Counted from the stretch's first letter, positions 34,015 through 47,149 are shown. The stretch: 64,000 nucleotides of DNA from Larix kaempferi (GCA_027924585.1 BSBM01000753.1:18831501-18895500), one strand, 5' to 3'. The notes: generated from the letters alone by a model not told the origin. Made by a program: numbers and translations.

Positions 34015-36181
34015 TCACAGAGTTGCAATATGAATGAGGAGATTGCAGAGCTGTTGAGGCTGTGAGAAGAAGGGAGAATGATCGCTGGCATGCATTTTGA
34101 ATACCTTCTCTGGAGGATTCTGTGCTATGCTGTATTCCTGGTGCTCTGGAGAGAACAATCTGTCCTTCATCAACATAATGTAAAATCTTCTAATGCTTCC
34201 ATACCTCTCGTCGGACAGCTTCAGGAATTCCACCGAGATTGGAAATGGCGTTGGAGTGAGAAGAGACTGTGCAAGGCTCGCATCCTGTGGTGGTGAGTAA
34301 CGCAGGGAAGAATCAAAGTATTCTTCAGTAAAAAATTGTGGAGGGAAGATGAGGTTTTATGTTCGTAGAAGCAAACACACACGGTGGGCATATTTGGAAT
34401 TTTTATTCTCACACACACCCACATCACATAGCGCTGCGCTGGAATCCAAATGAAAGAAATTCAAGACTTAAAATACCTCATCAGGGCTCTCGTTATAGAG
34501 AAAGGACTTGACATGGTCAAGAACCAGTGAAGCAGATGTGGGCAGCTCTGAATCTTCTTTCATATTTAGTACAACTACCCCATTTTCCACCAGCCTCGGG
34601 AAAGTCTGCACACACCATATAAATCCATACTCCAATACAATTCAGTTCATAATTCAAAGGGGTCTGAGAACCCCAAATACATCCATCCCTTTTAGTGATA
34701 CAAGTATGAGGCTTGAAAGAAAGAAAAGTCTGCATCACACCTTCGGATTGGCAGAGCTAAGGAAGCTCTGATTGTTTCGAGGAGTAAATGCAGCTATGAA
34801 AATAACCTTGGAGAGCTTGGTTGGATAAATCTCCATCGCATATGATAATGGACATCCAGCCAAGCTATGACCTACAAGAGTTACCTGCCACAGATTGTCT
34901 TCAAAGACTTCAATGCCCTTCAAAGCCATGATAAAAAACAAGAATAATATTGCTGGAAAATCCCGTGATGAAGATGAATGCTTCTCAAAGGCCAATGGAA
35001 GGTTTCAAAGTCATATAATCTAGTCTGAGAGCCTTATGTAAGGGCACCTATCGCCACCTATCCCAAACCATCTAGGATATAAGTACCAACTGTCCTAGCA
35101 CAGGTCCATGACCTTGAAAGGTGGGTTATCTCAACGCAACCAGACAACCGCAGAATGCTATTCAAATTTTGTTTTTCTGAGGTTAAGACCCCTGAAATCC
35201 CAACTTCTCAATTTTTGAGTGTCCTAATTCTCTGTGGCTTGGCAGGTCCACACCTATCATTGCGTTTTAGTAACATAGCATGTTTCAATTTGCCTCCTTA
35301 CTAGCAGGCCCTCCTGCGCTATTCAACTAAAATTTTATTCATTACATAACAAAAGGTTGAGCATATATTTGTTTTCCAAATATGAAAACAATGCAAGGAG
35401 AAGTACCTTGAGAGGCCATTTTGTAACTTTCCAGGTCAGACTTAGAACATGGGTAGTTCATAAAAATCGATCTATGTTTGAGCCCTTCTCTTTGTCAACT
35501 CAAAATGAAAACACAATACAAATCTGAAAAAATCATTCCATGCTTGGCAATTGTAACCTACTGTTCAAAGGCCACAACAGTTGTAGCAAAAAATCCAAAA
35601 GATCAACAAAGAGCGAAGCATCCTAAAAACTTCCAAAGTTCATAATTTGTTCGGGACATCCATAGATCTCTCATCAGTTTTGATTTAGTAGACTTAAAAT
35701 TATTGGTTTCAAAGTTATAAATGACAGGTTAGAATCCAAGTACCTTCTCATCATTGCGGAGGTTCCTGATATATTCTAGTAGTGGCTCTGCATAGTGTGC
35801 AATTGATATGACTTGATCTGTAGAGGCTGCCCTGTTTATTCCATTGGAAACGAGATCCAGGGCAGCCACTCTGTGCCCCTGCTGCTTAAGCAAAGTGACA
35901 ATTTTATACCAACACCAGGCTCCATGCCCAAGTCCATGAATCAACACAAAGTGCTGTTGTCTTCCTTCTCCTTCCTGAAGAATTTCACCAAGTAAAAACT
36001 CATATCACCTCATTATAGGACTCCATTAATCATTTATGTCAAATCGGCTGCTGAAGCAAATCAAACGAGGAGAGAAAAGGCTCCTGAAGCTTTGGGGTTG
36101 GATTACCTGTACATGAATTGAAGCAAAGAGCAATATAACAGTCGAGGTAACGACAGTCCACCTCCATTGCAGTGCCATCAT
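34015..36181 (-). CDS. Methylesterase-like alpha/beta hydrolase, five exons, signal peptide
   Basis: Predicted CDS join: 36181-36107, 35974-35744, 34884-34741, 34605-34477, 34284-34015, giving 282 residues. All introns are GT-AG (132, 859, 135, 192 bp) and all junctions are phase 0. The protein matches the plant MES family (salicylate/auxin/jasmonate methyl-ester hydrolases). The oxyanion region is FVLIHGLGHGAWCWYK, the nucleophile Ser109 lies in VGHSLAG, and the probable catalytic Asp234 (LMKDRLFSPEHQ) and His262 (ASDHSPFFSQP) are present, so the triad looks intact. Residues 1-25 (MMALQWRW, then a hydrophobic run to HVQ) form a likely signal peptide or membrane anchor, unusual for mostly cytosolic MES enzymes. 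The ATG at 36181 was chosen because it opens this frame. The next codon is also ATG. The substrate cannot be told from sequence. This is the only host gene here without visible damage. Confidence 0.9.
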
Positions 36182-36286
36182 AATAGTAAACCAGAGAAGT
36201 CTCTGAGAACTAGATTGGTGAATGAGAGGATTAGATTCTTTGATATACCTAAATTCTAATAGAGGAAACGGGACAAGGATGAAAAG

Positions 36287-36297
36287 CATTTTATATT
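36287..36297 (-). promoter_or_regulatory. Candidate TATA box of the methylesterase gene
   Basis: The minus strand reads AATATAAAATG about 105 bases upstream of the start codon, leaving room for a 5' leader of roughly 75-80 bases. This is position-based inference only. Confidence 0.4.
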
Positions 36298-36739
36298 ACA
36301 GAAAAAGGTAGGTTATGATCGATACGTTGAAACCGTTGTCACATATTGAAATAAATGTTACCGTCCATCTACTCTACTTGAACCAGACACCAAACATGTA
36401 CTCATCGTTTATGAATCAAACGTTGTTGACCTTGATGTGTTTACAACTTTACGCATGATAAATAATTCCCTAGGGTTGTTTTACCATTTTCTTTTTCAGA
36501 AAATAAATGTGACATATAAAAAACTAAGAAAACATGTGAAAACTATTTGTAGAAGATTTAACTATTTTAATTTCAATGTTTTGTTGATCATATCGTCCCT
36601 TATCGCTCTGCCAATTTTCTGAAATTCAAATGAGTGTAATTATGCACTTTATATGTTATTTTCTCTAAATTAGTATGAAAATTCAAATATATGTAATTCT
36701 ACAATTTTATTAGCACATCTATTTAACTTGTGGCTGGTG
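36298..36739. other. Upstream region of the methylesterase gene
   Basis: AT-rich. No further element recognised. Confidence 0.45.
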
Positions 36740-37245
36740 AAAATAGATAGGGCACAAATTAAGTCTCACCAACAAATTATGTGTCACATGTTCTCCATGC
36801 GTAGTTGTAATCACGTGTTGTATATATCCATGCAACCATTTATCCATGCATCAACTACCAATTATTTTTGATATTTTATTTTATAATTGTTTATTTTGAA
36901 TTTGGACCAACACCCATAAAGTCAATAAGTCTCACCAACAAATTATGTGTTACTTGTTCTCCATGCATAGTTGTAATAACGTGTTGTATATGTCTTAGCT
37001 ACTTAGCTACTTGTTATCACCTTCGAGAGCCTTCTCTAGCAGTTGTACAAGTTATCCATGCGACCATTTATCCATGCATCAACTACGACTTATTTTTGAT
37101 ATTTTATTTTATAATTGATTATTTTGAATTTGGATCGACGCCCATAAAGTCAATAAGTCTCACCAACAAATTATGTGTTACTTGTTCTCCATGCATAGTT
37201 GTAATCACAGTTTGTATATGCCTTATCTACTTGTTATCACCTACG
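36740..37245. repeat. 228-bp tandem repeat, two full copies and a partial one
   Basis: The sequence from atttttgatattttatttta recurs at 36864 and 37092 (period 228). The internal string aagtctcaccaacaaatta occurs three times, near 36769, 36927 and 37155. The open frame across the repeats has a duplicated peptide and is not a gene. Confidence 0.9.
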
Positions 37246-37248
37246 GTG

Positions 37249-37969
37249 TGTGGGAAGGAAGGGGGTGTTTCTCTTACTTCAACAACACACATGGATCTCC
37301 AAAATCAACAATTTCACCTATAGGACAGTCGTAGCTGATAGTAACAGCTAACTGTAATATTCAACACAGTCACAGCTAACAGTAACAGCTGACTGTTTCA
37401 ACTAACAGACATCTACAGGACTGTTGCAGCTGAGTTGCAACTGACTGTTACAGCTATGTTATGATGACCCTTGTGTTCATAAACTTGTCTAATAACAATT
37501 AAACATAATTAAATCTCAAAATAACTATAATATCTTCACTTGCTACAGCAAAAATAACTACAGAAATAAATATGAGTTTTCAAACTCAAACAACAGAGTG
37601 TAACATAAACACACAGAAAATTTTTGGATTTAACTTCAACTTCATTCACTCCGTATATACAATCATGATTACAATGGTAACTATTTATAATGCTTCAACC
37701 TAATTGATCATTAAATGATAAATGACTCTTCATAACACAATCTTATCCGTAGAAAATAAATGCTCAGTTCTGTTGTATTTCTTTATAAGTTAAATAACAG
37801 GTTGCAGATGCCTCTTCAAAATTCGATGACCCTTCAACCTTTAATGCAAATATGATTTAGTTTGTCTTAATTAATTTATGGCTTTTCAAATAAAATTTGG
37901 GCGGTGTTTCCTTTTGGAAATTCTGACGGTCATTTGAGTAAGTAGTGGAGTAATTAATCACTGGCAACA
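37249..37969 (-). repeat. 3' LTR of the minus-strand copia
   Basis: 721 bp, starting TGTTGCCAG and ending CTTCCCACA on the minus strand. It contains repeated cagctgacagtaac-type words. Confidence 0.9.
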
Positions 37970-37980
37970 TTCTCCCCCTT
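37970..37980 (-). other. Polypurine tract of the minus-strand copia
   Basis: AAGGGGGAGAA directly upstream of the 3' LTR on the minus strand. Confidence 0.85.
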
Positions 37981-38059
37981 AATTACTTTATTCAAAAAAC
38001 AAAACTTTGAAATACTAGATTTCTGTTACAGCTTACAAACCCCAATGTTTTTCCTATGA

Positions 38060-40800
38060 AACTCAAATAACTCTTTCTCAAAAGGTTTTGTAAATATGTC
38101 TACAAATTGATTTTCTGATCTGCAAAATTCCATACTGATTTCGTTCTTGTTTATCAATTCTTGAATGAAATGATACCTTGTATCAATATGCTTACTTCTT
38201 TTATGGAAGACATGATTTCTTGATAGTGCAATGGCTCATTTGTTGTCACAGAAAATCTTAGTTGGTTCATCTTGTTCATGCTGCAACTCAGAAAGAGTTC
38301 TTCTCATCCACACAGTTTGACATGCAACTGTTGTTGTTGCAACATACTCTCCCTCAGTAGAGGGTAGTGTCACTATGGGATGCTTCTTTGAAGCCCATGC
38401 TACTGATCCTGATCCAAAACTGAAGACATATCCAGATGTACTCTTTCTATCATCTGTAGAACCTACAAAATCACTGTTTGTATATCCAATCAACTTAAAA
38501 TTTGAGTTTGATGTATACTGGATACCAAAATTTGTTGTTCCAGCAATATATCTCAGAATCCTCTTTCTATCTTGCTAGTGGGTATTCTTTGGTGACTCCA
38601 TAAATCTTGAAATCATACTTACTGCAAACACTATACCAGGTCTTGTTGCAGTTAAGTACATGAGAGTTCCTACCGGTCTCTTATACAATATTGGATCAAC
38701 TTTTCACCCATCATCCTCCTTACTAAGTTTTGTACCAGTTGCAATTGGAGTTACAGCTGGCTTACAATTCATCATTCTGAATCTTTTCAGTACATGATTT
38801 GCATACTTAGTTTGATTTATAAAAATACCATCCTCATACTGAGTTACTTCAATAGCAAGAAAATATTTCATCATTCCTAAATCTGTCATCTCAAATTTTC
38901 TTTTCATGGCTTTCTTAAACTCATCTACTGAAATATCTCCAGTGAAGATCAAATTATCAACATATAAGAAAACAATTAGTATTTTACCTTTTTGGTTTAC
39001 CTTTGTATACAAGGTTGTCTCACTTGGACTTTTGCTGAATCCTTCACTATTCAAATATTCATCAATCCTACTATACCAAACTCTAGGTGCCTACTTCAAT
39101 CCATTCAATGCTTTCTTTAATCTATAAAGTTTGTCATCCTATCCATCAATTTCATATCCAGGAGGTTGTCTCACATAAACCTCTTCTTCTAAAGATCCAT
39201 TAAAAAATGTAGACATTACATCCATTTGATATACATACCATTTATTATGAGCAGCAATAGATAATACCATTCTAACCGTTTCAAGTTTGGCTACAGGTGC
39301 AAAAATCTCATTATAATCAATACCAGGTTGTTGACTAAATCCCTGAGCTACAAGTCTTGCTTTGTATTTATCAACTTCACCATCAGCATTTAACTTAGTC
39401 TTATAAATCCATTTGACACCAATACAATTTTTATTATCAGGCAAATCTATAGGATCCCAAGTATTATTTCTTTCTATGGCATTAATAATTTTCTTCATCC
39501 ATTGCTTTTATCCAACCATCCTTTTTAATGGCTTCATCAAAACTTATAGGATCACATGCTATCAATGTAAAATTTGAAACTTGATCTACTTCTTCATTTT
39601 GCTCATACAATTCTCTTAAATTTCTAGTCTTCTGACCTCTAACTCTGTTTCTTAATGAAGCTAATGTAGGATTTGATTCATTACTTACCTCTGATCTTGT
39701 TCCTTATCGTCCATCAACACTTGATGGTTCACCACGTTCTTGAGTTCCGGGCATTCTGGTAGGTTTTCTTATTACTGGTGTAGGCATATGTGGAGTTAAC
39801 TGTCCTCAATATATGCCCTTCTCATCTTCTTCATCTTTTGTGTGAGATGTAACATTGTCCTTTGCAACCAACTTATCTATGCTTCCATCCCATGCTTCTT
39901 CTTCCTTAAACACCACATCTCTGTTGAAGACATACTTCTTGGTGATGGGATTATAGAGTCTATATGCTTTAGATTCCTCACTATATCCAACAAAAATACA
40001 TTTCTGACTTCCGTCATCTAACTTTCGCCTCATCTCTTCAGGTACATGTGCATAAGCTACACACCCAAAAATTCTTAAATGAGATATGTTGCTACACTTA
40101 CCACTCCATGCTTGCTGGGGAACTCGATCCTTCACACTCTTAGTTGGGCTTCTATTCAGAATGTATACTACACAGGTAGCAACATCTCCCCAATATTGAT
40201 TTGAAAGATGCTTCTCCTTCATCATACGTCTAGCCATGTTCATAATGGTTCGATTCTTTCTTTCTGCTACTCTATTTTGTCGTGGAGTGTAGCAAGTAGT
40301 AAACTGTCTTCTAATTCCATGATATTGACAAAATTCCAAAAAATCATTTAACATATACTCACCTCCTCTATCTTATCTCAATATTTTATTACATTTGTCA
40401 CTCTCCTTTTCAACCATAGATTTAAAAATTTTAAACACATCAAAAGATTTAGATTTTTGTTTCAGCAAATACACCCAAGTTTTTCGACTTAAATCATCAA
40501 TGAAAGTCATCAAATAAAAATTACCAGTCAAAGAAGGTGTTTGCATCGGTCCACACAAATCTGTGTGTACCAACTCTAACAGTTCTTTTCCTCTGTATGA
40601 GACTCCAAAGACGAATTTCTCTCTATGATGCTTTCCCAATATGCAACTCTCACATGAGCTTGTTGGCTGTTGGATACTGGGAAACCCTTTTACCATATAC
40701 TTCTTTCATAGCAAATCTAATCCACCAAAATGTAAATGGCCATACCTCATATGCCATAACCATGATTGATCTAAACTCTTCATTTAATAAGCATTCAAAG
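38060..40800 (-). pseudogene. Copia pol: integrase, reverse transcriptase, RNase H, decayed
   Basis: On the minus strand, integrase starts near 40696 with CESCILGKHHREKF. It keeps its first Asp (VHTDLCGPM), DRGGEYM after a stop near 40360, and [15 protein letters not shown]. Reverse transcriptase runs from about 39500 with WIYKTKLNADGEVDKYKARL and VYQMDVMSTFFNG. The usual YVDD box reads FLYVDNLIF, so the second catalytic Asp is Asn and the enzyme would be inactive even without stops. RNase H is at 38500-38230 with YTNSDFVGSTDDRKSTSGY and TKIFCDNK. Stops fall in several places, including after PGYEIDG and EDDG. Confidence 0.9.
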
Positions 40801-41204
40801 AGTTAGTCAAATCATTCGTCATAATCAGCGGAAGCATTCTATTCTTTGTCATTTCTACTCTCTCTATCAACTTCTTACTTGGATATTTGTCATAAATAGT
40901 ACATACCTTGTTCTTAAAGAATACTCTATACTTCTTCTCCAACAACTATCCCACACTCAATAAATTACACATTAAACCAGGAACATAATAAACATCATGA
41001 ATTGTTCTTCTTTTACCATTTTTGGCATATACAACAATCACACATTTACCATTAACTTTTACCTTACTGTCATTACCTAACATAACTTCAGACTAAATGC
41101 TTGTATCTAGATTTAGAAATAACTCCTTATTTCCAGTCATATGATTGTTGCATGCACTATCTAAGAACCATATATCCTTGAACTTTCCTGGGTGACATTA
41201 CAAG

Positions 41205-42166
41205 TTAAAAACATAGGATTCTCCTCATGTTCAGTCTCCTCTGTAATGTGTGCAGACAACTTGCTAGAATATGCTTGCCTCTTCCAACACTTGTTAGCAA
41301 AATGCAAAATTTCTTGCAATAGAAACATTGAACTTTAGATATATAATGCCTTTGATTTCTTGACTTCCATGTTCTGCTGCTACTCCCCTTTATGCTAGGA
41401 GTATTCTGCTGTGACTTCTCTTTAGATTCTGAATCATTTCTGCTGTCACTATGATCAACAGTTCGATATCCTCTTCCTCTGCCTCTACCTCTAGTAACAT
41501 GTAACTGAGATTTAAAAGCAATTTCTAATGGAGTGTCATCATACCTGTTCATTGTTGATTCATGAGCAATCAAAGAACTAGTCATCTCATCAATGTGCAT
41601 TTGACTAAGACTTTAAACTCTTCAATTGGAACAACCACTGCTTCAAACTTCTTTGGCAAACATCTCAACAATTTCTCAATCACATGTTGATCTGAGAGGT
41701 CTTCACCATACTGTCTCAGCTGGTTTACAATATTCATAACTTGCGTCATAAAATTATACACAATCTCACTGTCCTTCATCCTCAGATTCTCAAAATCCCT
41801 TCTCAAGTTCTGCAACTTAACATTCTTCACCTTGGCCACACCTTGATAACAAGTTTCAATAGTGTCCCAAGATTTCTTCGAAGATTCAACACTTGATATC
41901 TTCTGAAATATGGATTCACTTAGGCCCTGTTGAATAAGGCCAAGAGCTTTGTTGTCCTTTTTCATATTCTTCTTCAACAGAACATGCTCAACATTTGACA
42001 TAGCCAATTCCGGAGCTTGATCAACTGGTTTTGGATAGCCAATCGTAACAAACTCCCAAAGATCCTGATCATGCAAGATAGTTCTCATTTTAATAAACCA
42101 TGTGTCATAATTTCTTTCAGTCAACAGAAGAATTTGTGGCTACACTACATTGTTGTAAGTAGCCAT
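41205..42166 (-). pseudogene. Copia gag, broken by a stop and a frameshift
   Basis: The likely original start is the ATG at 42166-42164 (MATYNNVV), followed after eight codons by TAG, plausibly from CAG. Downstream the frame is open: LLTERNYDTWFIKMRTILHD, LWEFVTIGYPKPVD, SWDTIETCYQGVAKVKNVKL. This is the UBN2-type Gag of copia elements. A frameshift near 41590 leads to an Arg/Gly-rich part (TRGRGRGRGYR) and a disturbed zinc knuckle (VQCFYCKKFC). Confidence 0.88.
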
Positions 42167-42219
42167 CTCAAATTAAATTCCAAATTACTCTTAAAAAAAA
42201 AAAAAAAAAACTCAACCAC

Positions 42220-42231
42220 GCTCTAACACCA
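42220..42231 (-). other. Primer binding site
   Basis: TGGTGTTAGAGC on the minus strand, one base after the LTR. It is a variant of the initiator tRNA-Met complement (two differences from TGGTATCAGAGC). Confidence 0.8.
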
Positions 42232-42232
42232 C

Positions 42233-42995
42233 TGTGGGAAGGCAGATGGGTGTTGCTCTTACTTCAGCAACACATGGATCTCCAAAACCAGCAATTTCAC
42301 CTACATGATAGTCGCAACTGACAGTAACAACTGACTGTAATATTCAGCATAGTCACAGCTAACAGTAATAACTGACTGTTTCAACTAACATACATCTATA
42401 GGACTATTGCAGCTGAGTTGCAACTGATTGTTACAGCTATTTTATGAGGACCCATGCATTCATAAACTTTTCTAATAATAATTAAACATAATTAAGTCTC
42501 AAAATAACTATAATATATTCACTTGCTACAACAAAAATAACTACAGAAATAAATATGAGTTTTCAAACTCAAACAATAGAGTGTAACAAAAACACACAGA
42601 AAAATTATGGATTTAACTTCAACTTCATTCACTCCGTGTATACGATCACAATTACAATGGTAATTATTTATAGCGCTTCAACCTAATTGATCATTAAATG
42701 AGAAATGACTCTTCGTAACAAAATCTTATCTGCAGAAAATACATGCTCTGTTCTGTTGCATTTCCTGAGAAGTTAAATAACAGGATGTAGATGCCTCTTC
42801 AAAATTCGATGACCCTTCAACCTTTAATGCTTGATTCGGTTTGGCCATGGAGAACTCTTGAACAGTCAAAATAAAATCTGATTTAGTTTGTCTTAATTAA
42901 TTTCTGGCTTTTCAAATCAGATTTGGGCGGTGTTGCCTTTTGGCAATTCCAGCGGTCATCTCAGTAAGTGGTGGAGTAATTAATCACTGCCAACA
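42233..42995 (-). repeat. 5' LTR of the minus-strand copia
   Basis: 763 bp, starting TGTTGGCAGTG and ending CTTCCCACA on the minus strand. Confidence 0.9.
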
Positions 42996-45259
42996 GATAG
43001 TACACTTGTCTCATTCTCTTATAATCTAGAAAACTCATACTTGTTAGTCCACCCCCAAATTTTAAAATATAAACTTATAAATTATAATTCTAAAATAATT
43101 GTTACACTCCAAATCTAGATAGAATATTGAAATATCGATTTTACACCATAGAAATTGCCATATGAAATAAATTTTCTATTAGATTTTTGCTAACATTGGA
43201 TGATTTGAATGGATAACCTTTCATTTCAAATTGTTTCTGAATTGGATTAACGATTAAGCACATTATAAGCCTTAAAGTGAGCAATCCGATATCCGTTCAG
43301 TGTATATGGCGTGTGATATCTGGCCAACAGATCGCCCCACTTTATGGTGGTCTTTTGGTTATTAATCTAACTCAATTTTTGGGGGGGAATAATCTAAACT
43401 CAACAACTTTGCAATGTCATCATTCAGAAATTGCAATGTTAGTTTAACTTGGCATCTCTGAATCGACCCAAATAATATGAAATGATTATTTAAACATTGC
43501 AAATGATTTCTCCAACGACAACCAAATTTCAACAAGGTGATATGAGTATTCCATATCATACACCTACATTATCCTCACACCACCTACCAAATTTAGTCAT
43601 CATGGGCTCTAGATACAAGCTAAAGCAACATAGAGAGGCATTCAACTCTCAAACTTAAATAATTTCACTTTGTATTATTCGAATAAATTTTATATTTATT
43701 TTTAATGAACAATACAAATGGAATCCTAAGAATTTTTAAATATGGTAGTTGAAAATGTCACATGACCTTGAACTTACAAATTTTCATGTTATTCTTGTTG
43801 TGAGTGAGTGAAAAAAAAGAGTCGATTGCATGCTTATGTTGATAGGCATTCCTTTCTAGAATGTGGTTTATGGTCACTATTCTAGATTCATCTCCCCTAC
43901 TTGACTCCTCCAACATGTTCATTGTTGACATGGCCTATCCAGCTCCCCTATCATGTTCTCGATGGAGCTACCCCATATTTGACTAAGCTACACTATTGGA
44001 TTTCCCTTCTTCACTCCCATGTCGTGTTCAATCATAAGGATCAAAGCCTCTATTCCGAATGACTCATGCTACTAGAGCCATTTTGATCCCCCATGCCACA
44101 TATAGCATAGTCTTGGAACCCAAAAATATATAATACAATGATTGTTGTGTTTAGTGGAATGGCCTACTTCTACCTCAAAGGACCTAGTCCTATTAATTCA
44201 TGTCAGATTCGAACAATCGTGTTCCAAATGCAACATCCCATACCCTACATTAATAATCTCATGCCATAGTGAGTGTTTTGCCTCACATTTCCTATCTCCA
44301 ATCAACTCTCTTGAAAGTAGTTGGTGGACATCTTGTTTAACCACTGATCTCTCCTTCATGTATTTCATATATTTTCCATCGAAAAAACACTCTCAAAATG
44401 CATTGTGGGAGATTCAAATTTTTTGAGTTCGGGGCTTCTTTTACAAATGGTTTAAAGTGTCGATCAATTGTTGTCGTGAAGGACTTCTTCTAAACAAGGT
44501 ATGCAAGGTTTCCTTTCTTGCTTTGTTTTGTTCTTTCTTGATCCAAAAATTCTTGTAATATAGCACTAAAACAAAATTTCCCAAATTTCTAAATTATGGT
44601 AGAAAAGAAGCCTTCAATGTGCATGTATTAATAATTACATGTTCTTCCCTTATCATGGTTCAAGGATAATCTTTTGGTAAACTAGATAAAATTTTATCCT
44701 ACTTATACATGTTATAAAGAAGTTTGAGGAGTCCCTAAATCCTATTTCATTATGGGTTCACCTCTGGTAGAAACAACACATCCCAATTGGTTGTCTAACC
44801 ACTTATATAATTGCAAACTATTAATCATATATCAATTCTATGTTATTTTCATCACATCTGCTAGTAGGCTCAAGACTTGATGCTTCCTTTTTGTATTTAT
44901 AAGGTCATTTCTGGTGCTAAATTGATTGTATGTTTATTTATTGACAATTACCTACTATAATAGGAGAGTCTTGTTAACGCCTCAATTTTGCACACATGCC
45001 ACATTTTGACAATTTTTAGTCATCTTATGTTGTGCCAATAAGGACATAGTCCTAGCCCATGTCGGCTTCATTGTATCTTAATAATATATACTTATACATT
45101 TTCGCAATGGTAGTTTGTAGCCTTTGTCGTATTTGTTGTTTGGATCAAAACAACATAGCCCTTTGGATACAAAAGTATCCTTTTCTTGGTTAATTAAGGC
45201 TTAGAAGTTTGTGAATAGCGCGACTCTTGAGTGAGCTAGCACCCCTAATGTTATCCTCT
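42996..45259. other. Intergenic sequence
   Basis: No gene recognised. The frame near 44142-44426 lacks any motif. Confidence 0.5.
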
Positions 45260-45417
45260 ATCATATTTTGAATTGTTTTAATAATTATATTTTTACTAGC
45301 ATGAATAAAGTTAACAAGTTCATTCCTTATATATTTCCTCCATCATATTTTGAATTGTTTTAATAATTATATTTTTACTAGCATGAATAAAGTTAACAAG
45401 TTCATTCCTTATATCTT
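45260..45417. repeat. 82-bp tandem duplication, nearly identical
   Basis: The unit starting atcatattttgaattg occurs at 45260 and 45342. The near identity implies a recent event. Confidence 0.92.
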
Positions 45418-47149
45418 TCCTTGAAAATTAGCAATGGGAATAAACGAAGATATTTGGTGTACTAAGACAAGTCCATGAGAGTGTAGCCCTAGACCTATTC
45501 ATTTTAGAGTACACCTTTATAATATGTGTGTGTGGAGCAACATAAGAAAGGCTGTAACCTTGGTTTTATATCTTCTTATAAGTCGAAGTAAGAATATAAC
45601 ATATCTGCACATGATGAGAGGGGAGGCATGACCCAAATACCATGATGATAATTTATAACACCTAAGTATGATGTACATACTTGCCATGTGAATAAATAAG
45701 TAGTTTTAGTCCATTGTGTTATAAGAGAGCCGGAGGAGTCTCGATGAAGTAAAATTCCTACTTAGTAGATTTGTTGCCCACGTCGGGGTGACTTTTCAGC
45801 GGAAAAACATAAGATAAATAGAAAATCAAAAAGTTGAATGGAAAATTGCAGTTAAACCTTCAATGACCTTCAATGTACAAGTCTACAAGAATCAAATAGT
45901 ATTCTATTTGATGTAATGTTTATACTATTAAACTATGTCATGTTTCAAATTATCCAATCTAATTGTTGATGAATTCTATTTCGAATGTATAAATTCCCAT
46001 TACTTAGTAAGTAGGATAGTTGTTTTGTTATTTTTATAAATGACATGCTTATAACAATGGTAGTTATCATTAACTTTCATAGGATTTATTGATTAATAAT
46101 TATTGCTCTATTTATTGATGAGTCTTCTCAACCATGATAAATATATCAATGTTCTTGTTTTAATAACAATAAACACTTAACGATGTAATTAAGCAAGGTT
46201 TGAACTTTGTACATGGAGAGGATAAATATATTACAAATCATTACTTATTGTACAAATCTATATTTGTGATTGTGTATATTTGATATTAATATATGTGGTT
46301 TTATGAGTTAAGAAGGTTGATCAGACTACACGCTTTAAATATCCTTAAAGTATGAATAATAATGATGATTGAAAACAATTAGAAGAAAGTTGTGTAATGG
46401 CATATAAAAGTAGTAATATTCTTTTAGTAGTAATAGTTCATTAAAATATACTCCTTATCGTTATGTAAGGATTGGATCACTTAACTAAGATATAGGATTG
46501 GTATTAACTTGTTATAGGTTGAGACTCATGTTATTGGAATGGAGGTCATAATAAACGTGAGGAAAACATATATATGTGTAATGTTAATTACCTCATAAAT
46601 GATGATTAGATATACTAAATCTAAGTGTTAAAAGAGGGAAATGTTTAGTGGTACTAGATGTAAGGATGATGTAAATAAATCTTGTAAATGGTATCATAAT
46701 ATTAATTTATATGTTGGAGATCCATAGATTTATATCATTTGTTATTTATGGTAAGATAATTATAGGATGTTAATAAATAATTGTTTGTTCCTAAAAGCAT
46801 TTCTAATGTTATGGGTTTATTATAAATTTTATGAATAATTAGATAAATAATAGGTTCTAATTAACTTTATAAGCGCTATGTTAAAGGTATTAATTCTTGG
46901 GTTAAGAGTCTTAACCATTACATGATTAAATAAGGGAAGAATGGATATATTTTCTTTTTATGTGAGAATACACCTCATCAGGAATGTATTAGAATATTTT
47001 ATGTGATCTTAAAACATCTCTTTTGAAAACTAGTCCTAACAACGCATATCTTTGAAGCTAACTTAATGGTTGTTTGGATAGTGTTTTAGGAAAAAACTTA
47101 CACCCCATATCCCAATAGGGTACTGTGGGTGTTGGGCTGTTACAATTCC
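45418..47149. other. AT-rich intergenic sequence, possible LTR-like tip
   Basis: No gene. The minus strand at 47144 starts TGTAACAGCCCAACACC, a typical gypsy LTR start, but I found no matching end or target duplication. Confidence 0.4.

Larger units (their letters stand above)
37249..42995 (-). mobile_element. Full-length but dead Ty1/copia element, minus strand
   Basis: The 5' LTR is at 42995-42233 and the 3' LTR at 37969-37249 (read on the minus strand), with PBS, gag, integrase, reverse transcriptase, RNase H and polypurine tract between them in copia order. The LTRs differ by many substitutions and by a block of about 42 bp missing from the 3' LTR. Flanking 5-bp sequences (CGGTG and GATAG) do not match, so the target duplication is lost or the element is a recombinant. 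Several stops and a frameshift inactivate it. Confidence 0.92.

Noticed and set aside
36868-37323. 151-codon frame with a duplicated peptide
   Set aside because: The duplication is exactly the 228-bp tandem repeat, and the frame runs into the copia LTR.
45640-47144. Second solo LTR on the minus strand starting TGTAACAGCCC
   Set aside because: The start looks right but I found no CA end with a matching 5-bp duplication.
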